64,000 nt of DNA from contig CM054118.1 in NCBI GenBank assembly GCA_028673005.1, forward strand, positions 60,569,401 through 60,633,400, given 5' to 3'. The stretch comes from Tanypteryx hageni. Lineage: Eukaryota > Arthropoda > Insecta > Odonata > Petaluridae. The position numbers were made by a program, and so were the translations under genes. Below, piece after piece: positions 24,394 to 37,100 of the stretch. The notes under the pieces are model-generated. The model made no database searches. It was not told the DNA's origin and saw nothing but the letters and a program-made list of their open reading frames with translations. Every line of letters begins with the position of its first letter. Positions within the stretch are counted from its first letter, which is position 1.

Positions 24394-25027
24394 TCTGATG
24401 TGGCCACCACATGACTTTCTCCATATCTGTAATATTTCTAAAAATTCCATATAATAATAAATATTTTAAGATACGGCGAGAAAATTTTAGATTACAAAGA
24501 ATAGAAATAAACTCAAACCATCGCCTTCCATTATTGGATATAGCCACAAAGCTCCAACAATTAAGAAAAGAAAAAGGAGCGTTACTAAGACGTAACTAAG
24601 CGTCAACTGTTAACAATGGTAGGTGGCGGCTGAAAATATAAGATATATCTTAAACAATGTATTACATGGAAAAATGTTTCAAGCAAAGGTTGTAGATAAT
24701 TAAATTTCCTACAACTTTTATTAGAATATTTTTTATATTTATCTAATATTTTAAAATAACGGATGTGACAAGAGTAAACACCCACTTCCGTTTATTCGAT
24801 TTTTTAACAAAAACTAATCATTACTTGTGACTTTTATATAAATGTTAAACATAATACCTCGCGTTGACCTGATTAATAGTTTTGAGTTTTGAGCACCAAC
24901 AGATATCATCGGAAAAATGGACAAAACGTGTTCAGGGGACCTCAAAACGTATGTTTCCTTTGATAAATCTCGAAGTCTATTTTTTCACGAAAACAATACT
25001 TTCCCCTATACTATGTATGGAGAATAT
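24394..25027 (+). mobile_element. family D MITE-like element, copy D2
   Basis: Starts TCTGATGTGGCCACCACATG, in which ATGTGG and CCACAT form a small stem, and then reads ACTTTCTCCATATCTG. It ends in ACTTTCCCCTATA...GTATGGAGAATAT, a partly decayed terminal hairpin. A 62-codon frame beginning MTFSISVIFLKIP is shared with D3, but it just spans the element's left terminus and is not evidence of a gene. Confidence 0.8.
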
Positions 25028-25265
25028 AAAAACACGGGAAGATGTTTCTAATTTTAAGTTCAAAGTTAATTACAATTTCTCCATTTATTTTCTTGAAATC
25101 TGTTACATCTTCGATAGAAATGTACTGGTCAAAACATATACTATTCGACTAGTTATATAATTTTATATGATGATTATTTTATTGTTATATTTTACGAGAT
25201 ACAAAGAAATATTCATTTTTTGTCACCAGTATGTGGCATTTCCCATAAGGCTACGTGAACTATTT

Positions 25266-26180
25266 ACATCACTAGGGAGATTCCAGTTGAAATTCAACGG
25301 TAATGTTTTTTTGTGATATAAAAAATGAGCCTCGACTTTCTTTGGATGGCAAGAAAACAAACTTTCGTCCTTTTAGGCGTTCGTTGTTTCAAGTTTCGAA
25401 CTCCTACGAAGGATCAAAATACCTAATTTTAATATGCGAATGATTAATGTTCTACATTCATATGTATTCCTTCTCGCAAATAACGCAACGAATGTTTTTT
25501 ACATTGGTTGCTATGAAAAGAATTTCTCTTTCCTTCTTTCTCTCTTGTACTAATTGTAAGAGCATTCAAAGCACGCTTTCGGCCATGAGGATTGAAATAA
25601 CGATAGGATTTCGAGGTTTAACAATGTAATTCCTATGCAATGCAACATCCCGTTAAAATGGCAAGATTTCCCCAAAATATGTGAATTAAACGTTTAACAT
25701 GAGAAATTTAGAACTGTAGGCAAAAAACGATGAACAGAATAAAAAACTTCATAGTTTTTCTTTAAAACGGGCTAAATTTGAAGATCATAGATTAATTCTA
25801 TCTAATTTAGATCTCAAAAAGAATAAAAGCCTGCAAGTCAAAAAGTCGATTTTTACGTGTTATCATATGGGAAATGGAAATGCCTAAAATATTTTGGAGA
25901 TTTCTTTTCGTCTTCATCCTACAATATGTAAATCGATCATTCCTACCAAATATCAAAAATGTATCTCGTTTCATTATCGAGTTATTCGCGTTTTTATAGC
26001 GTGACAGAGGGAGGCGCAATGGGACAAAGAGACCAAAGGACAAAGGGAGAGACGTAGACTTTTATTATCGTTTGATTATCTTATTTTGTTTGTCCTTATG
26101 TCCTAAATACCAAATTTCATGAAAATTTTCCCAGTAGTTTCGGAGATGAAACATGCGGTCAGAAAGATGGACTGGCGGAC
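25266..26180 (+). mobile_element. family E repeat, copy E2 (longest)
   Basis: Collinear with E3 (minus strand, 55222-56035), with a partial copy E1 and an intronic scrap at 2810. It begins near ACTAGGGAGATTCCAG. It ends in a segment resembling non-LTR 3' tails (ACCAAATTTCATGAAAATTT, TAGTTTCGGAGATGAAACAT). That suggests, without proving, a LINE-mobilised non-autonomous element. Confidence 0.75.
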
Positions 26181-27572
26181 ACGACCTGACCATAAGGCGT
26201 TCGTTTTAGGAAATAACGTCTAAAAAGCCACGATGAAGTTTATGGCTATAATATGTTTTGCAACTCCTAAGTTTTAAGAAATAATATTTCGCGGAGGGGA
26301 ATATATGGCAAAGATCCATTTCTATAAAAAAAATATGGCGGATTTTATATTAAATTCGTCAATAGCGAAAAATGACTCGGTTACGACACTGGAGAAATAG
26401 GAAACTACAGAGAAAAGGGAAAGAGAGAATCTGCTTTTTATGATAGCCTGCAGAACTAAGGAAATGAATCGCCCTCGAGAAAAGGAGTTGGTTACCTTGT
26501 TGGTGGGAGGAAATATGGGAGAGCTCTCGAGGCGACTGATTTTCAATATTTTCTTCCCACCGAGGCAGCTCATATATAACCCGTCTTTCTCTCCTGGTGA
26601 TAATGAAGAAGAGAAATTCGCTTTCCGACGTCGTTCACTTTCTCTTCCCCTCTTTCTTTTATCCCCTTCTCTTCTCCCTCTCTCTCTCAATCTTTCCTCC
26701 ATCCTCCCTTTTTTCTATCCTCCTCTATCTTCTCCTTCCCTTCTCCCTCTTCCAATCCCCTTCTCCTTCTATGCCCCTGTTTCTCTCTTTCTGACCTCTC
26801 TCTTCTCTTCCCCGTCTTCCTCGTTCCATCTCCCTCCCCACTTCCTCCATCTCTTTCTTCCTCTCTCTATTTCTTCCTCTTGATTTATACTCCTCTCTCT
26901 TCCCCTACCCATCTCCTTCTCTCTGTCTCCCTTCCTCTATTTCTCCTGCATTTTCTATCTTCCCTTTCCCCTCTGAATCCCTCCCTCCATTCGTTCCTCC
27001 TTCCCTCTCTCTCGCCTGCCCTCCCTCTATCTTTCTTTACCTCTTTAGCAGGATTTTCGCAGTTTTTTCACACCCCACTTCTCTGTGGGTGTTTTCCTGC
27101 GTGGGATTAACTATGCAGAACAAGAATAATTTTACCTAGGTTTTCCACACATACTTAAATCTGTCTTCACTTATATCCTTTTATGTATTGTATTTGTTAT
27201 ATACTCTTTATTGTATTACTACTTTTGTTTAATATTAATGATATTGACGAAGGGTTAAATATAAGGTTATGGTTCGAATTTCACCCGAATAAAAACGATT
27301 ATCTATCTATTATATGTATCCTATTTTCTCCACGCTTTTTTCCTGTCACCATCTAAACCCAAATCCACTCAGTACACCATCTACAATTCGCGTCTAGCCC
27401 ATTCCTCCCTCTCCAAACCGAGAGGAAGGAATCACCGTGGTTGTAGTTATTTGTTAGATGTCGGAGGAGTTTACAGAGAGAGCTGCGGGAGGAATAAGCC
27501 GGACACGGTGGCTTTTTGCAAGGGATCCTATTGAAAAATAAAGAGGTATTTTCTTCAAAATAAGATAAAAAA
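26181..27572. other. intergenic around a polypyrimidine tract
   Basis: No host gene is seen. The open frames of 76-147 codons here lie in the C+T tract or its complement and are low-complexity. Confidence 0.5.
26630..27050 (+). repeat. 420-bp polypyrimidine tract
   Basis: Almost unbroken C+T on the + strand (TCTCTTCCCC, CTCCTCTATC and similar units). Such strand-asymmetric tracts can form triplex or R-loop structures and give spurious Ser/Pro/Leu/Phe-rich frames. Confidence 0.85.
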
Positions 27573-28282
27573 TCTGATGTGGCCACCACATGACTTTCTC
27601 CATATCTGTAATATTTCTAAAAATTCCATATAGGTTACATAATAATAAATATTTTAAGATACTGCGAGAAAATTTTAGGCTACAAAGAATAGAAATAAAC
27701 TCAAACCATAGCCTTCCATTATTGGACATAGCCAAAAAGCTACAACAATTAAGAAAAGAAAAAGGAGCGTTACTAATTGTAAGATGTAACTAAGCGTAAA
27801 GTTGGAACAATTTTAAGCGTCAAGTGTTTACAATAGTCGCCGGTAGGTGGTATGCTGGTGGCAGCTAAAAAATATATTTTGAAAATTATCTCATAAACGA
27901 TATGGGAAAGGTTTCAAACAAAGGTTATAGAAAATTAAATTTCCTACAACTTGTATTCCTATACGTTTTAACATTCATCAAATATTAAAGATAATATAAA
28001 AAAACGGATATGTAACTAAAGACCCAGTTCCAGTTGACCGATTTTTACCAAAAACTAATCAGTTATTTTCACTCTAACAAAAATGTCAAATATAAAATTT
28101 TCCGTTGGTCTGATTAATTGTTTTTGAGTTAGGGCACCCACACAATTTCTATCACACAGATATAATCGATAAAATGGTCAAAATGTATCCAGGGAACCTC
28201 AAAACGTGTATTTCCGTTGAAATCAGGAAATCGATTTCTTCATAGAAACAATACTTTCCCCTATAGTAAGTATGGAGAAATT
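27573..28282 (+). mobile_element. family D MITE-like element, copy D3
   Basis: Starts TCTGATGTGGCCACCACATG and stays close to D2 for the first 200 bp. It carries small insertions (for example GGTTAC near 27633 and about 25 bases near 27778). It ends CCCCTATAGTAAGTATGGAGAA, a decayed terminal hairpin. Non-coding. Confidence 0.8.
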
Positions 28283-29768
28283 AAAAATGCCAGAGATGAA
28301 AAATGAAACCATATTTTTAATAGAATCAAACTCTTTAGCAGAAAAAATACTAAATGATGACTTCTGTTCGAATCTTAACCTGCGAGCGACTTGAAAAATA
28401 TCTCCGATTCTGTTATCTAATTCGTATTTTTTCACATTTTATGTTTATTTTCGAGTAAATCCGATTTTTTTTTCAAAATAGACGCTAGAGTTACTGGCGT
28501 TGCTGACCTTGGCTTTTCAGTGCAGTCTCACTTAATTTAAAATAGAAGAGACGCAAGAAGGATCAAACCGTTTGAACATTTTTGTGAATACTTTTTTCTA
28601 TATATATATATAACAAAACATGAAATCAGAGTGAGTAACGATTGCAGCAACTAAGATAATATCTGTTTAAATGAAAAATAAACTTGTAAATTTGTAATTT
28701 ACGTTTTTTTTTCATTTAAATGGAATCTTTCCACATGGACTTTGATAATATCTGTTCCTGATAAAATTAGGGGCAAGCGATGCGAGCGGAGGGATAGGTT
28801 GATGCGCGCAGAGACCGATTCCTTAGTGGAGTATAAAAATCGATTGAACATTGTTACGAAAACTTTCGTCTAAATATAAAACAAATGAACGATCCCGCTA
28901 AAAAAACTTCTGATCAATTTCAGTAACGAATGCAGTAACTTAGTTAAAATATAATCCCTATAAAATTAGCATATATTGTGTCTTTATCAATATAACATCA
29001 AATGACTGCAATCTGGTGTTATTAATTACTTAGTACGATAGGTCTGAAGGATTTTTATAGAAATGGCTTATATTATCTTCGGTAATATTGTGCGTAATCA
29101 TTATTTCTTTGATACATTTTTGAATATGCATTGTTGATATACAAAAATAATTAATAGAGCATTACGTTAAGATGATGAACGTGAAATTTGTCAATTTCGG
29201 TATCCTGAAATGCCGCGACAACTGTTGTGATTAAATAGATAAAGCTAGGGTACACGAGGAAATTTCTTTTTATTTTCACCCGCCACCTTGTGGCCGTTTC
29301 AAATATTTAAAAATTAAATTCCGAGAATGGTACGAGAGAAAAAAAACCTTAACGGAAGGCTGAGAGGCGAAGAGGAGATTTGGCAGAGAGAGATTTTATT
29401 ATGCGGTGGGAGTTGAGATGCCAGAGAAGAGAACGAGAGTTAACGAAAGAGGGAAGATGCGAGAAGAAGAAAATGGAAATTTAAGATGAGTCGGGGTTGG
29501 CCATTGCGGTTAGGAGTGACGGGGAAGAAATAGGCTGCTGGAATGAATTGCCTTAGGAAGGATATTGGAGGTAAAAACTAAAGAATTGAGGAAACTAGAG
29601 AGTTGCAATGAGTTCCACAAACGGCAGCTTTTTAAGCTGTAATAATTTTAAAATTGTTTGATATAAAATCGTGGTAAGAGGGGAACAGTCCCAATGCAGT
29701 GGACAATGACGTTTGCTACATTTCTCCTTTTGTTTCCTATAATACCCTATATTGTTAAATTTCCTCCA
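28283..29768. other. intergenic with a diverged local duplication
   Basis: 28570-28670 and 28845-28970 share blocks (GATTGAACATT, AACGATTGCAG / AACGAATGCAG, AACTTAGTTAAAATAT-like text), suggesting an old tandem duplication. 29340-29600 is purine-rich. No gene is recognised. Confidence 0.4.
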
Positions 29769-29776
29769 CTCTGCGC

Positions 29777-30177
29777 TAGGGATACAAAATTGAAAGTATC
29801 GATACCTTACTCATATGATATATCGAATAAAAATTATCGATACCACAAAGTACCAGCCCGAAAGTGCTGATATCACTAGAAAATCGAAAGAAATGAATCG
29901 AGTACAAAAGTACTTGGTGTCAAAAGGAAATTACCGCTGCGATTAAAGTATCGATACTTTTTCCGTATCCCTACTAAGGATACGAAATCGAAATGAAAGT
30001 ATCGATCCCTTGCTCATATGATATATCGAATGAAAAGTATCGATCCCACAAAAGTATCGGTCCGAAAGTACCGATATCACTAGAAAATCGAAAGAAAAAA
30101 ATCGAGTACAAAAGTACTTGGTATCGAAAGGAAATTACCGATATGAGTGAAGTATCGATACTTTACCCGTATCCCTA
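29777..30177. mobile_element. tandem dimer of a hAT-type MITE in one 8-bp target duplication
   Basis: Two direct copies, 29777-29973 and 29975-30177. Each has ends TAGGGATAC or TAAGGATAC on the left and GTATCCCTA on the right, with the palindrome AGTATCGATAC just inside. The pair as a whole is flanked by a perfect 8-bp repeat CTCTGCGC (29769-29776 and 30178-30185), while only one base separates the copies. TATCGATA, identical to the insect DRE/BEAF-type site, occurs several times. Class is inferred from the 8-bp duplication. Confidence 0.8.
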
Positions 30178-30220
30178 CTCTGCGCCCTTATTCTACATTA
30201 TTTATACCTCCACATAATTT

Positions 30221-30915
30221 TTAGCCTACTTTCCAGAATGGAAATAGGCTTATAGTTTTGCCTTTGTGTTTGTCCCTCTGCCCGCCCCCAACTATTAACT
30301 TTTGAACCAATGGACCGATTTTCATGAAACCTGATGAAAATTTTGTGCTACGTAAGCCGAGCTCCCGAGGATAGTTTTTGTGGCGAATATTTAAGCCCCG
30401 GGTTCGATTCAAGGAACTATCCTTCCCATTTGATTTACATGGGACATCTGAAATCCATCGTGCAGGGTAATGTTCTGTTGCACATTAAAATATCTTAAAA
30501 TTGTAATATCGCAGCGTGATTTGTACCATTCTCTGAGGAAAGGAACGAAGCTTATAATTTTTATCGTAGAAGTTTGCTTATCTATTGTATTTCTTAGAAT
30601 TTTGCGCAAATACTGGCGATTTTACAGTTTTTATCGCTCATTACGAGATTGTTGTCATATTGTTGGACTCAAACTTAGTGTACATATTCCAATGCGTACA
30701 CGCGTTATTTTTGCCGCACAAATACGGGTGATCAATTTAATATTCCGTTCGAAGGTATTTGTAATATTTTATAACGCTAAATGATGAAATTTGGGAACAC
30801 AATGAGATACATATCCGCTATGTCTTTAAAGTTATTAAAGCCAATATAAGTATGAAATAGATGATTAAATGGAAAGTAAGCATCATAAGTTCTGTTTGGA
30901 TCATCTTGTTTCTTT
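30221..30915 (+). mobile_element. family A repeat, copy A3
   Basis: Starts with the hairpin CTTTCCAGAATGGAAATAGGC, then CCCGGGTTCGATTCAAGG and the shared body. It runs on through AAAGCCAATATAAGTATG into ATGGAAAGTAAGCATCA without the D element that splits A2, so it preserves the empty insertion site. It begins 36 bases after the MITE dimer's target duplication. Confidence 0.8.
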
Positions 30916-33197
30916 TCTCTCTCTCCTATTCGCTCAGATCTCCTAATTTATGCATACGCTTTCGTTGCATTCCATTGCATTTTCTGTCCCTTACATCCTT
31001 TTCATATTCTCGATGCTGGATTTTCATTTCCTTTTTTACTTCCCTAAACTTCTCTTTTATTCTTTTCATGACGATATCTCTCCATCTTCATTTCTATTCC
31101 ATCCTTTTCAACCCTTGACTACTCGAATCGTTTCGGGACCAACTTTAAATGTTCATTTCTTTTTACTTACATATATGTGTCCGGCTTCTTTCTTCTAGTA
31201 GCTGAGTTTGATGATGCTTTAAACGCGTTAAATGCTTTCATGGATTCCGAATCGAAAATTTAAAGATGTAAAAGAGAAAATAACTTGGAAATGGCACGGT
31301 AGGCGAGATAGAAATTCGTACGTTAACAGGAAAATATCAACCTGGCAACAACAGGTAAAGTCTGAGAACCTCACTAAGACCGCCCATTACAATCCAGAAC
31401 AACTCTTAAGTTATTTGTACATGCGTTTGAAGTTTGGTGAAAATCAGATAACCGGTAGAGCAGTTATCGTAAAACAGTCAAACAAAAAATGTGCTCATGG
31501 ACTCATCTGGAGAGACCTCGCTTCGCTTGGCCAATAAAAAATTTCTTTTTACAAGTATTTCTGTTGAACTGTTTTTAACCATATTTAATAATTATAATGT
31601 CCACATATATAAAAACCACATTATTATTTTTAGACCAAGTCAGCCGAACAGGGGTGTCACAATTACAAATTAAACTCTTTCAGTAATTAATGATTTGGAA
31701 TGAATTGTCTGAACGGATTTCTATTAAATTTTACATATAAGATTTGCACAACATTTCATAATGAAATCAATATGTTTAAAGCGGAACTAAAGAGCAGAGC
31801 TACCACAGTAAAAACTAAAATACTATTTCTTTTACACGTATCTCAAGGGATCCGACCGCATTATACTACGAGGAAAAGCACTTCCGCAACACGGGAGACC
31901 CGTGTACGCCCCTATTTGTTTTAACTTTTATTTGACTCGGGATACATTTCGCATCACTCACTTGCGCAATATGTACCCTTATTCTTCTAGGAATGCCCCA
32001 TTTATTTCTCATTAAATCTTCCTCAAACCCAAATGCGCGTTCCTACCTCATACCATTACTAATGTCCTTACCTCAACGTGAGACCAACTAATTTAAGAAG
32101 ACTTCTGTGAGCGGAAGAAAAGTTAAGACTCTTCTCCTTATGCACTCCTCGAGGTATCCAAGCGTGTATTCCTTAGCTCTATCAGCTCCCTCCTTGGGCG
32201 GTGCTAGGAACGTCGTACCTCAGCAGTAGGAACTGGGACATGGGGTCGAATTAGGATTCGGAGTAATATTGTAGGATGTACAAAAAAAACTGCGGGCAAG
32301 ATTTGAGTTGCGCGAGGAATTGCGATGGGGAGAAGCAATCTCATGTGATAACTGGAGAAAACGCCTGAGGTTGAATAATCAATAACACGTTCCAAGCCCT
32401 TGTATAGTGTAATTAATACGCTGTAAGGTATTTTCTGTTACATTTAAGCCGGATTTTAACTTCATTCTTCTATTTTCACTCTTGCTTTATTCATTAATTT
32501 ATAATTTTGGAGTTTTATTAATGTATCAATCACTTGGTCGTAGAAAATACTCAAGTATGATAAAAATGTACTTCTTTGAGAGAGATGTCAGTCTCAAAAT
32601 TGTCTAAATATAACGAGCAACTTTGAGTGAATACAAGAGAGAGAGATAGAAAGAATAACACGTAAGTTGTAAAAAAGGAGAGGATAAAAGCGTAAAGTGG
32701 AAGAGTAAAGAGATTCGAGAGTTGAGTGGTTTAATTATGTTAGAACAATCATAATATTATGCGTGAAGTTTTTACGCATAATTTTCGTGTGTACGTTAAC
32801 TGTTTTTTAACATATATATCCTTTTTCATTCAACTTGTTCAATTCTCTTATGTCCCAATTGTTCTATTAATATGCATCTCTAATCCTTGCATCTTAAAAT
32901 TTTCTTCTAATTTTCCCATGGGACTGTACGACTACCAAAGTTTTCTCTCTCCGTCACCTCTCTTTAGCCTCATTTGATGTTATCTTCTTGTTCTTCTGGC
33001 CATCGGTTACTGCCATTTCTTTAAACCTGTCTCATCCGCTTGTTCTTTTAAGTATCTCCTCAAACCTGGCTTCAGTTTGCTTCTTTCTCAAACGATCTGT
33101 ATATAATGGTTCTATTATTTTGTTTGTATCAGATTATTTTCTGCTGTAATTATTATGAAAATATGAAGACAAAACTACAAGGAAAATTACGAAATGA
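30916..33197. other. intergenic, nothing recognised
   Basis: A + frame of 101 codons with a true ATG at 31232 is lysine- and arginine-rich, shows no known domain, and has no splice or promoter support. The sequence around it is AT-rich and without repeat partners in the window. Confidence 0.4.
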
Positions 33198-33620
33198 ATG
33201 CAACTACATTACCAACACTACAAATGGGTATTTTGTTGCGTGTTTTACAAAGTACACACTTGTGTACCTACGGTTTCCTCTGTAGTATCAAGTGATGTCA
33301 TGTACCTGAGTGAAGAGTTTTGGAAAACAGTCTCAGAGCAAACAAATCTCTATTCTGTACAAAATCGAAATTTAAGAAGTGTAAATACAACAGTGAAAGA
33401 AGTGATTTGTCTCACAGGCATAGAAATTCTGATGGGTACATTGAAATTACCCCAGGCTAAGCTTTATTGGCGCCGTGATCTGAAAATTCCTATTGAGTCA
33501 AATCATATGAACAGGGCAGATAATACGAGCTGCGAAATCATCTACATTTTTCCAACAACATGGAACACGCAGATGATCCTGACAATCTGTGGAAAATCAG
33601 ACCACTAATTTTATATTTTT
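33198..33620 (+). pseudogene. piggyBac transposase fragment (N-terminal half of DDE domain)
   Basis: The + strand reads EEFWKTVSEQTNLYSVQN, then a TVKEVICLTGIEILMGTLKLP block, YWRRDLKIPI and MNRADNTS. After a frame change it gives LHFSNNMEHADDPDNLWKIR. This order (the EQTNLY, EI..F.GI.ILMG.., YW and DN.DKLWK.RP motifs) is characteristic of piggyBac transposases. Everything after the WKIRP motif, including the later catalytic aspartates, is absent. With the frameshift this leaves a dead, internally deleted copy. Confidence 0.8.
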
Positions 33621-33782
33621 TGTATTATTTGTGTCTTACATGCATAATAACATATGTTTTACATCCATAATCAATTAGTTTATATTATAAGCATATTCTA
33701 AAATTTGGATATGTATTTTGAAAGAAAAAAATAAACTAGAAATTGTAACTTGAATATCTATTTTTTATTGGTTTAAACCTCG

Positions 33783-33800
33783 GGTGCACATATGTGCACC
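33783..33800. repeat. 18-bp perfect palindrome, probable piggyBac end
   Basis: GGTGCACATATGTGCACC sits about 170 bp after the transposase fragment, followed 15 bases later by CAGGG. Subterminal palindromes of this kind are common in piggyBac-type ends, so it probably belongs to the same dead element. The exact terminus and TTAA target were not fixed. Confidence 0.45.
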
Positions 33801-34051
33801 ACTCTTATCTCAGGGAAAATAATCAATTAAAAAGGAAAACTGCTTTTTATGGGTTATTCTGATGCTAACTAACTCGCTTTTGATATGGGATAGTTTTTCT
33901 ACCGCACAGTTTCCCTTCGGGACTCAAGAGGATATGGTAGTGGGTTTGATACCAAGAGAATGAGAAAATAAACTCCCATGGCATCCATTTCGCCGGATTT
34001 TTAGATTCCAATGGTTCTATAAGGGTCATAGTTTAACATTACGTATACTTA

Positions 34052-34190
34052 CAGTCCCGTTCTGAAACAGGAAAATCACTCTGCCACGATAGTTTAATGG
34101 CAGAATATCCGATCGGTAAGAGGTAAGACGTGGATTCGATTCCCGGTCATAGAAGATTTTTTTATTCTTCCGTTTCAAAATTTCCCGACT
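34052..34190 (+). mobile_element. tRNA-derived SINE, copy S3
   Basis: A tRNA-like core (TGCCACGATAGTTTAATGGCAG ... GATTCGATTCCCGGTCATAG) has A- and B-box-like segments. A tail, TTCCGTTTCAAAATTTC, is shared with S1 (62829-63015) and S2 (63173-63349). The part upstream of the tRNA core is shorter than in S1 and S2. The anticodon region is degenerate, so it is not a working tRNA. Confidence 0.75.
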
Positions 34191-37100
34191 GAAATTTTGT
34201 TTCAATATGGCAGATGTTTAGAAAGTCCTATCAAAAGCGTTTCCACATACAATGCTCAGACTGCGCTCAGGTTTGGTCAAGATCCGATGTATCTACCTTA
34301 GCGTTATGAGCGAACAGATACGTGATCAATCATACGATACAACGAAGGAGAACATAGGACAACCAATCATTCCTCATATAATTTTACACAAGTAACTATT
34401 CGTTGAATAGTTTTCTCGGTGAAAACAGACTTTTGCCATGATGAGGCCCAGAACCACTGCAGCGCTGCCTCATTACTCTATTTGCGACTCAAACACAAAT
34501 GTATGCTTATCATGTCCCATCGATTGTGACATGAAAGCTCTATTTCAATTAAAAGTGAGTTTAGTATTCACAAAATGAAAGGAAATCAATTCCAATCGAC
34601 CATAAGGCGAGCATGCCCAAAATCGTGGCATTTCACTACTCGGCAAGTCACTTTATGCAGATCTCTATAGCGCGTTGCGAAAGTAACGTCCAACAACATG
34701 TTAAGGTCCTTTGCCGATAGTGCGACCCAAGCAGAAATGATGATTGCTTGAGATGCCCAGGTGGGGGTGGCATCATCCTCGGATTTTAAATAGGAGGCAT
34801 GATATATTTTGTACCGATGTGTGCATAGCTATAATAATCAATTCAGTTCAGCTGATACTGTTCACTGAATTGAGCAACGGGACTTCAACGTCACAGGTGG
34901 GAGATTAGGAGATTTTCGAAAGAACACACTGTTTATGAGCATGTTATTCTGAGCAATGAGTCTCATTAATTGCTGTTTATGTGCATGTTGTTCTGTTAAT
35001 TGCTGATTTCAATAATTTCCATGAAATTTACCCAACTATGAGAGCATGAAATACTTCTTTACAAAATGTTACACAGTGCCAGATATATTTCTACATTTTT
35101 ATTAGACTCCTAAATAATGTCTAAAAAAAGACAAATAAACCTTTATAATCCTAAGAGAAGGTTATATAATTTAATTCACCACTTATTTATTCTTCGTTAT
35201 TCTTTCTGATAAAGGATAATTAATGAGTAACATCCTAACGTGTGGGAATGTGTTTCGGCATCAGACGTGAATGAGGACGCAGCAGATTAATTCGAACCTA
35301 TTCGCACCAAGCGGTGCCGGGTTATCGAAGCATGGAATGAGGGATCTCGGGTTTAGATGACGATTACTAGGGGAATATGGAAATAATGCAGAAGGCTCGT
35401 GAGTCGTATTGTAAAACGTAGTTCCTACGGGTTGCGGTATTCCTCATAAAATCCTCGAACGCCATCGAGTCCACTAGCTATTTAAAGGCTTATTGTGTGG
35501 TTTTGTCGCAAATAATGCATTTGCTGCTGTTGGGTCTCTTTTAATCAATAATAATGATCAAAAAATGAGATTATTCAATTAGTGTTAGAGTTTTGAACGT
35601 GTTAGTAAACCCTAAAATTTCCAAGCTCCTGACTATGTTTAAAAGCTCTTTCACTAATTAGTTATTATTATATATTTCTGAAAGATTGCAGGAGTCTAAT
35701 AAAATCGACTTGATCAATGAAGTAAGCACAAAAAATTGAATTAATTATATAAAAAACTGCTTCGGATTCGTTTCCTAGCACAAATAAACTGTTTCAAAAA
35801 ATGTAATATGCTACGCCAATGCCTCATTGATTATGTTAAAATAAATAAATACATCAATTTATTTAACAACCATATTTATAAATGGGACTATTCCTATTGT
35901 TTGAGTGAGATGCTGTACAAATGATATTACTAAAATATAAAAATAGTAATGTCATTCATAAAGTGCCGTTATAAACATAATTTAAATCCTACAAAAATAC
36001 TAAAATAATTTATCCAATTTTCTTTTTGAAGTAATTCTTCGTTGTCCTAGATACTGAATTATAAGAAGATATTGAAATTTATAGTTTTCAGAGACTGCTT
36101 AAATAAAATATGTATATTTCATAATTTTTATCAAGAATTTTCACTATCAAAGTATGCTCGCCAAAAAGGTCACCATAAAGTTGAGAAACAAACCGAGTCA
36201 TATTTCTAATTTCTATAAACGTCAAGGAGACTACAGTCGAAGAAACGAAACTTCACGATGTTAAATAATTGCGCACATGGCCCAACTCCTCAACGTGAAA
36301 GGCTTACTTTTGTAAAAGAACGGCATTAAGAATCATTCTATATGGAATTCATCAATGCAAAAATTTTTAAAAACAAAACAGCTAGTTTGGTGACTAATAA
36401 CAATAGGTTCTTATGAGCAAAAGGGCAAACAATGAATGAATTTATAGTGTCTCCTATTCTGCACTGTCTCAGAAATTTATAAATTAAAGATTAAATTTAT
36501 AAAAAAACCTTATCGAGCGTTGTATTTGATTGTAATAAACATACGAAAGACTGAAATACGGTCGGTAATTTAACCTTGAGAAGCGGAAAAGAGGGAATAC
36601 ATATGAACTTAATACTCGAATCAACAGGAGCGCTAGAAATTCTGCATGTGGTGCGTTTGGCAAGTCATAAATTTATTAAATATCCCTTAAACTGGGCGGA
36701 ATGAAGAAGATGCAGAGCCTAATTACGTAACATCAAATGGAACGATTAAAGATAAGCAATGCTTGAATTATAACGCCATTTTATGACTCTCTTCAAAACA
36801 TATCACGAGATTTTTAAATATGTGATATTTATTTCATAAATATATAAACATATAAATAAATAAAATTGTGGTTATTCAAACTTCATGTATTTTAGAAAAC
36901 TAACAAGAAAACTGAGCTTTACCTTTGCATTCATATTGCTTGTCTATCATCTTAAACGTCCATTTTCCTAAATGTATTAATGGAGCATTTTTATCAATCT
37001 ATCCTCCAAGGTACTTCTGGCACATCATGGACATCCATTATGACGTCAACTACACCGTGGACGGCGATAGCAAACACAGCGGGTGAACAACCCACTCCCG

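Noticed and set aside
24411..24599. Frame MTFSISVIFLKIP... conserved between D2 and D3
   Set aside because: It begins in the inverted terminus of family D and is retained only because the copies are related; other copies break it.
26440..27110. Frames of up to 147 codons rich in Ser, Pro, Leu and Phe
   Set aside because: They are translations of the polypyrimidine tract and have no sequence complexity.
37041..37048. TGACGTCA as a regulatory CRE
   Set aside because: A single octamer with no promoter or gene beside it is not enough.
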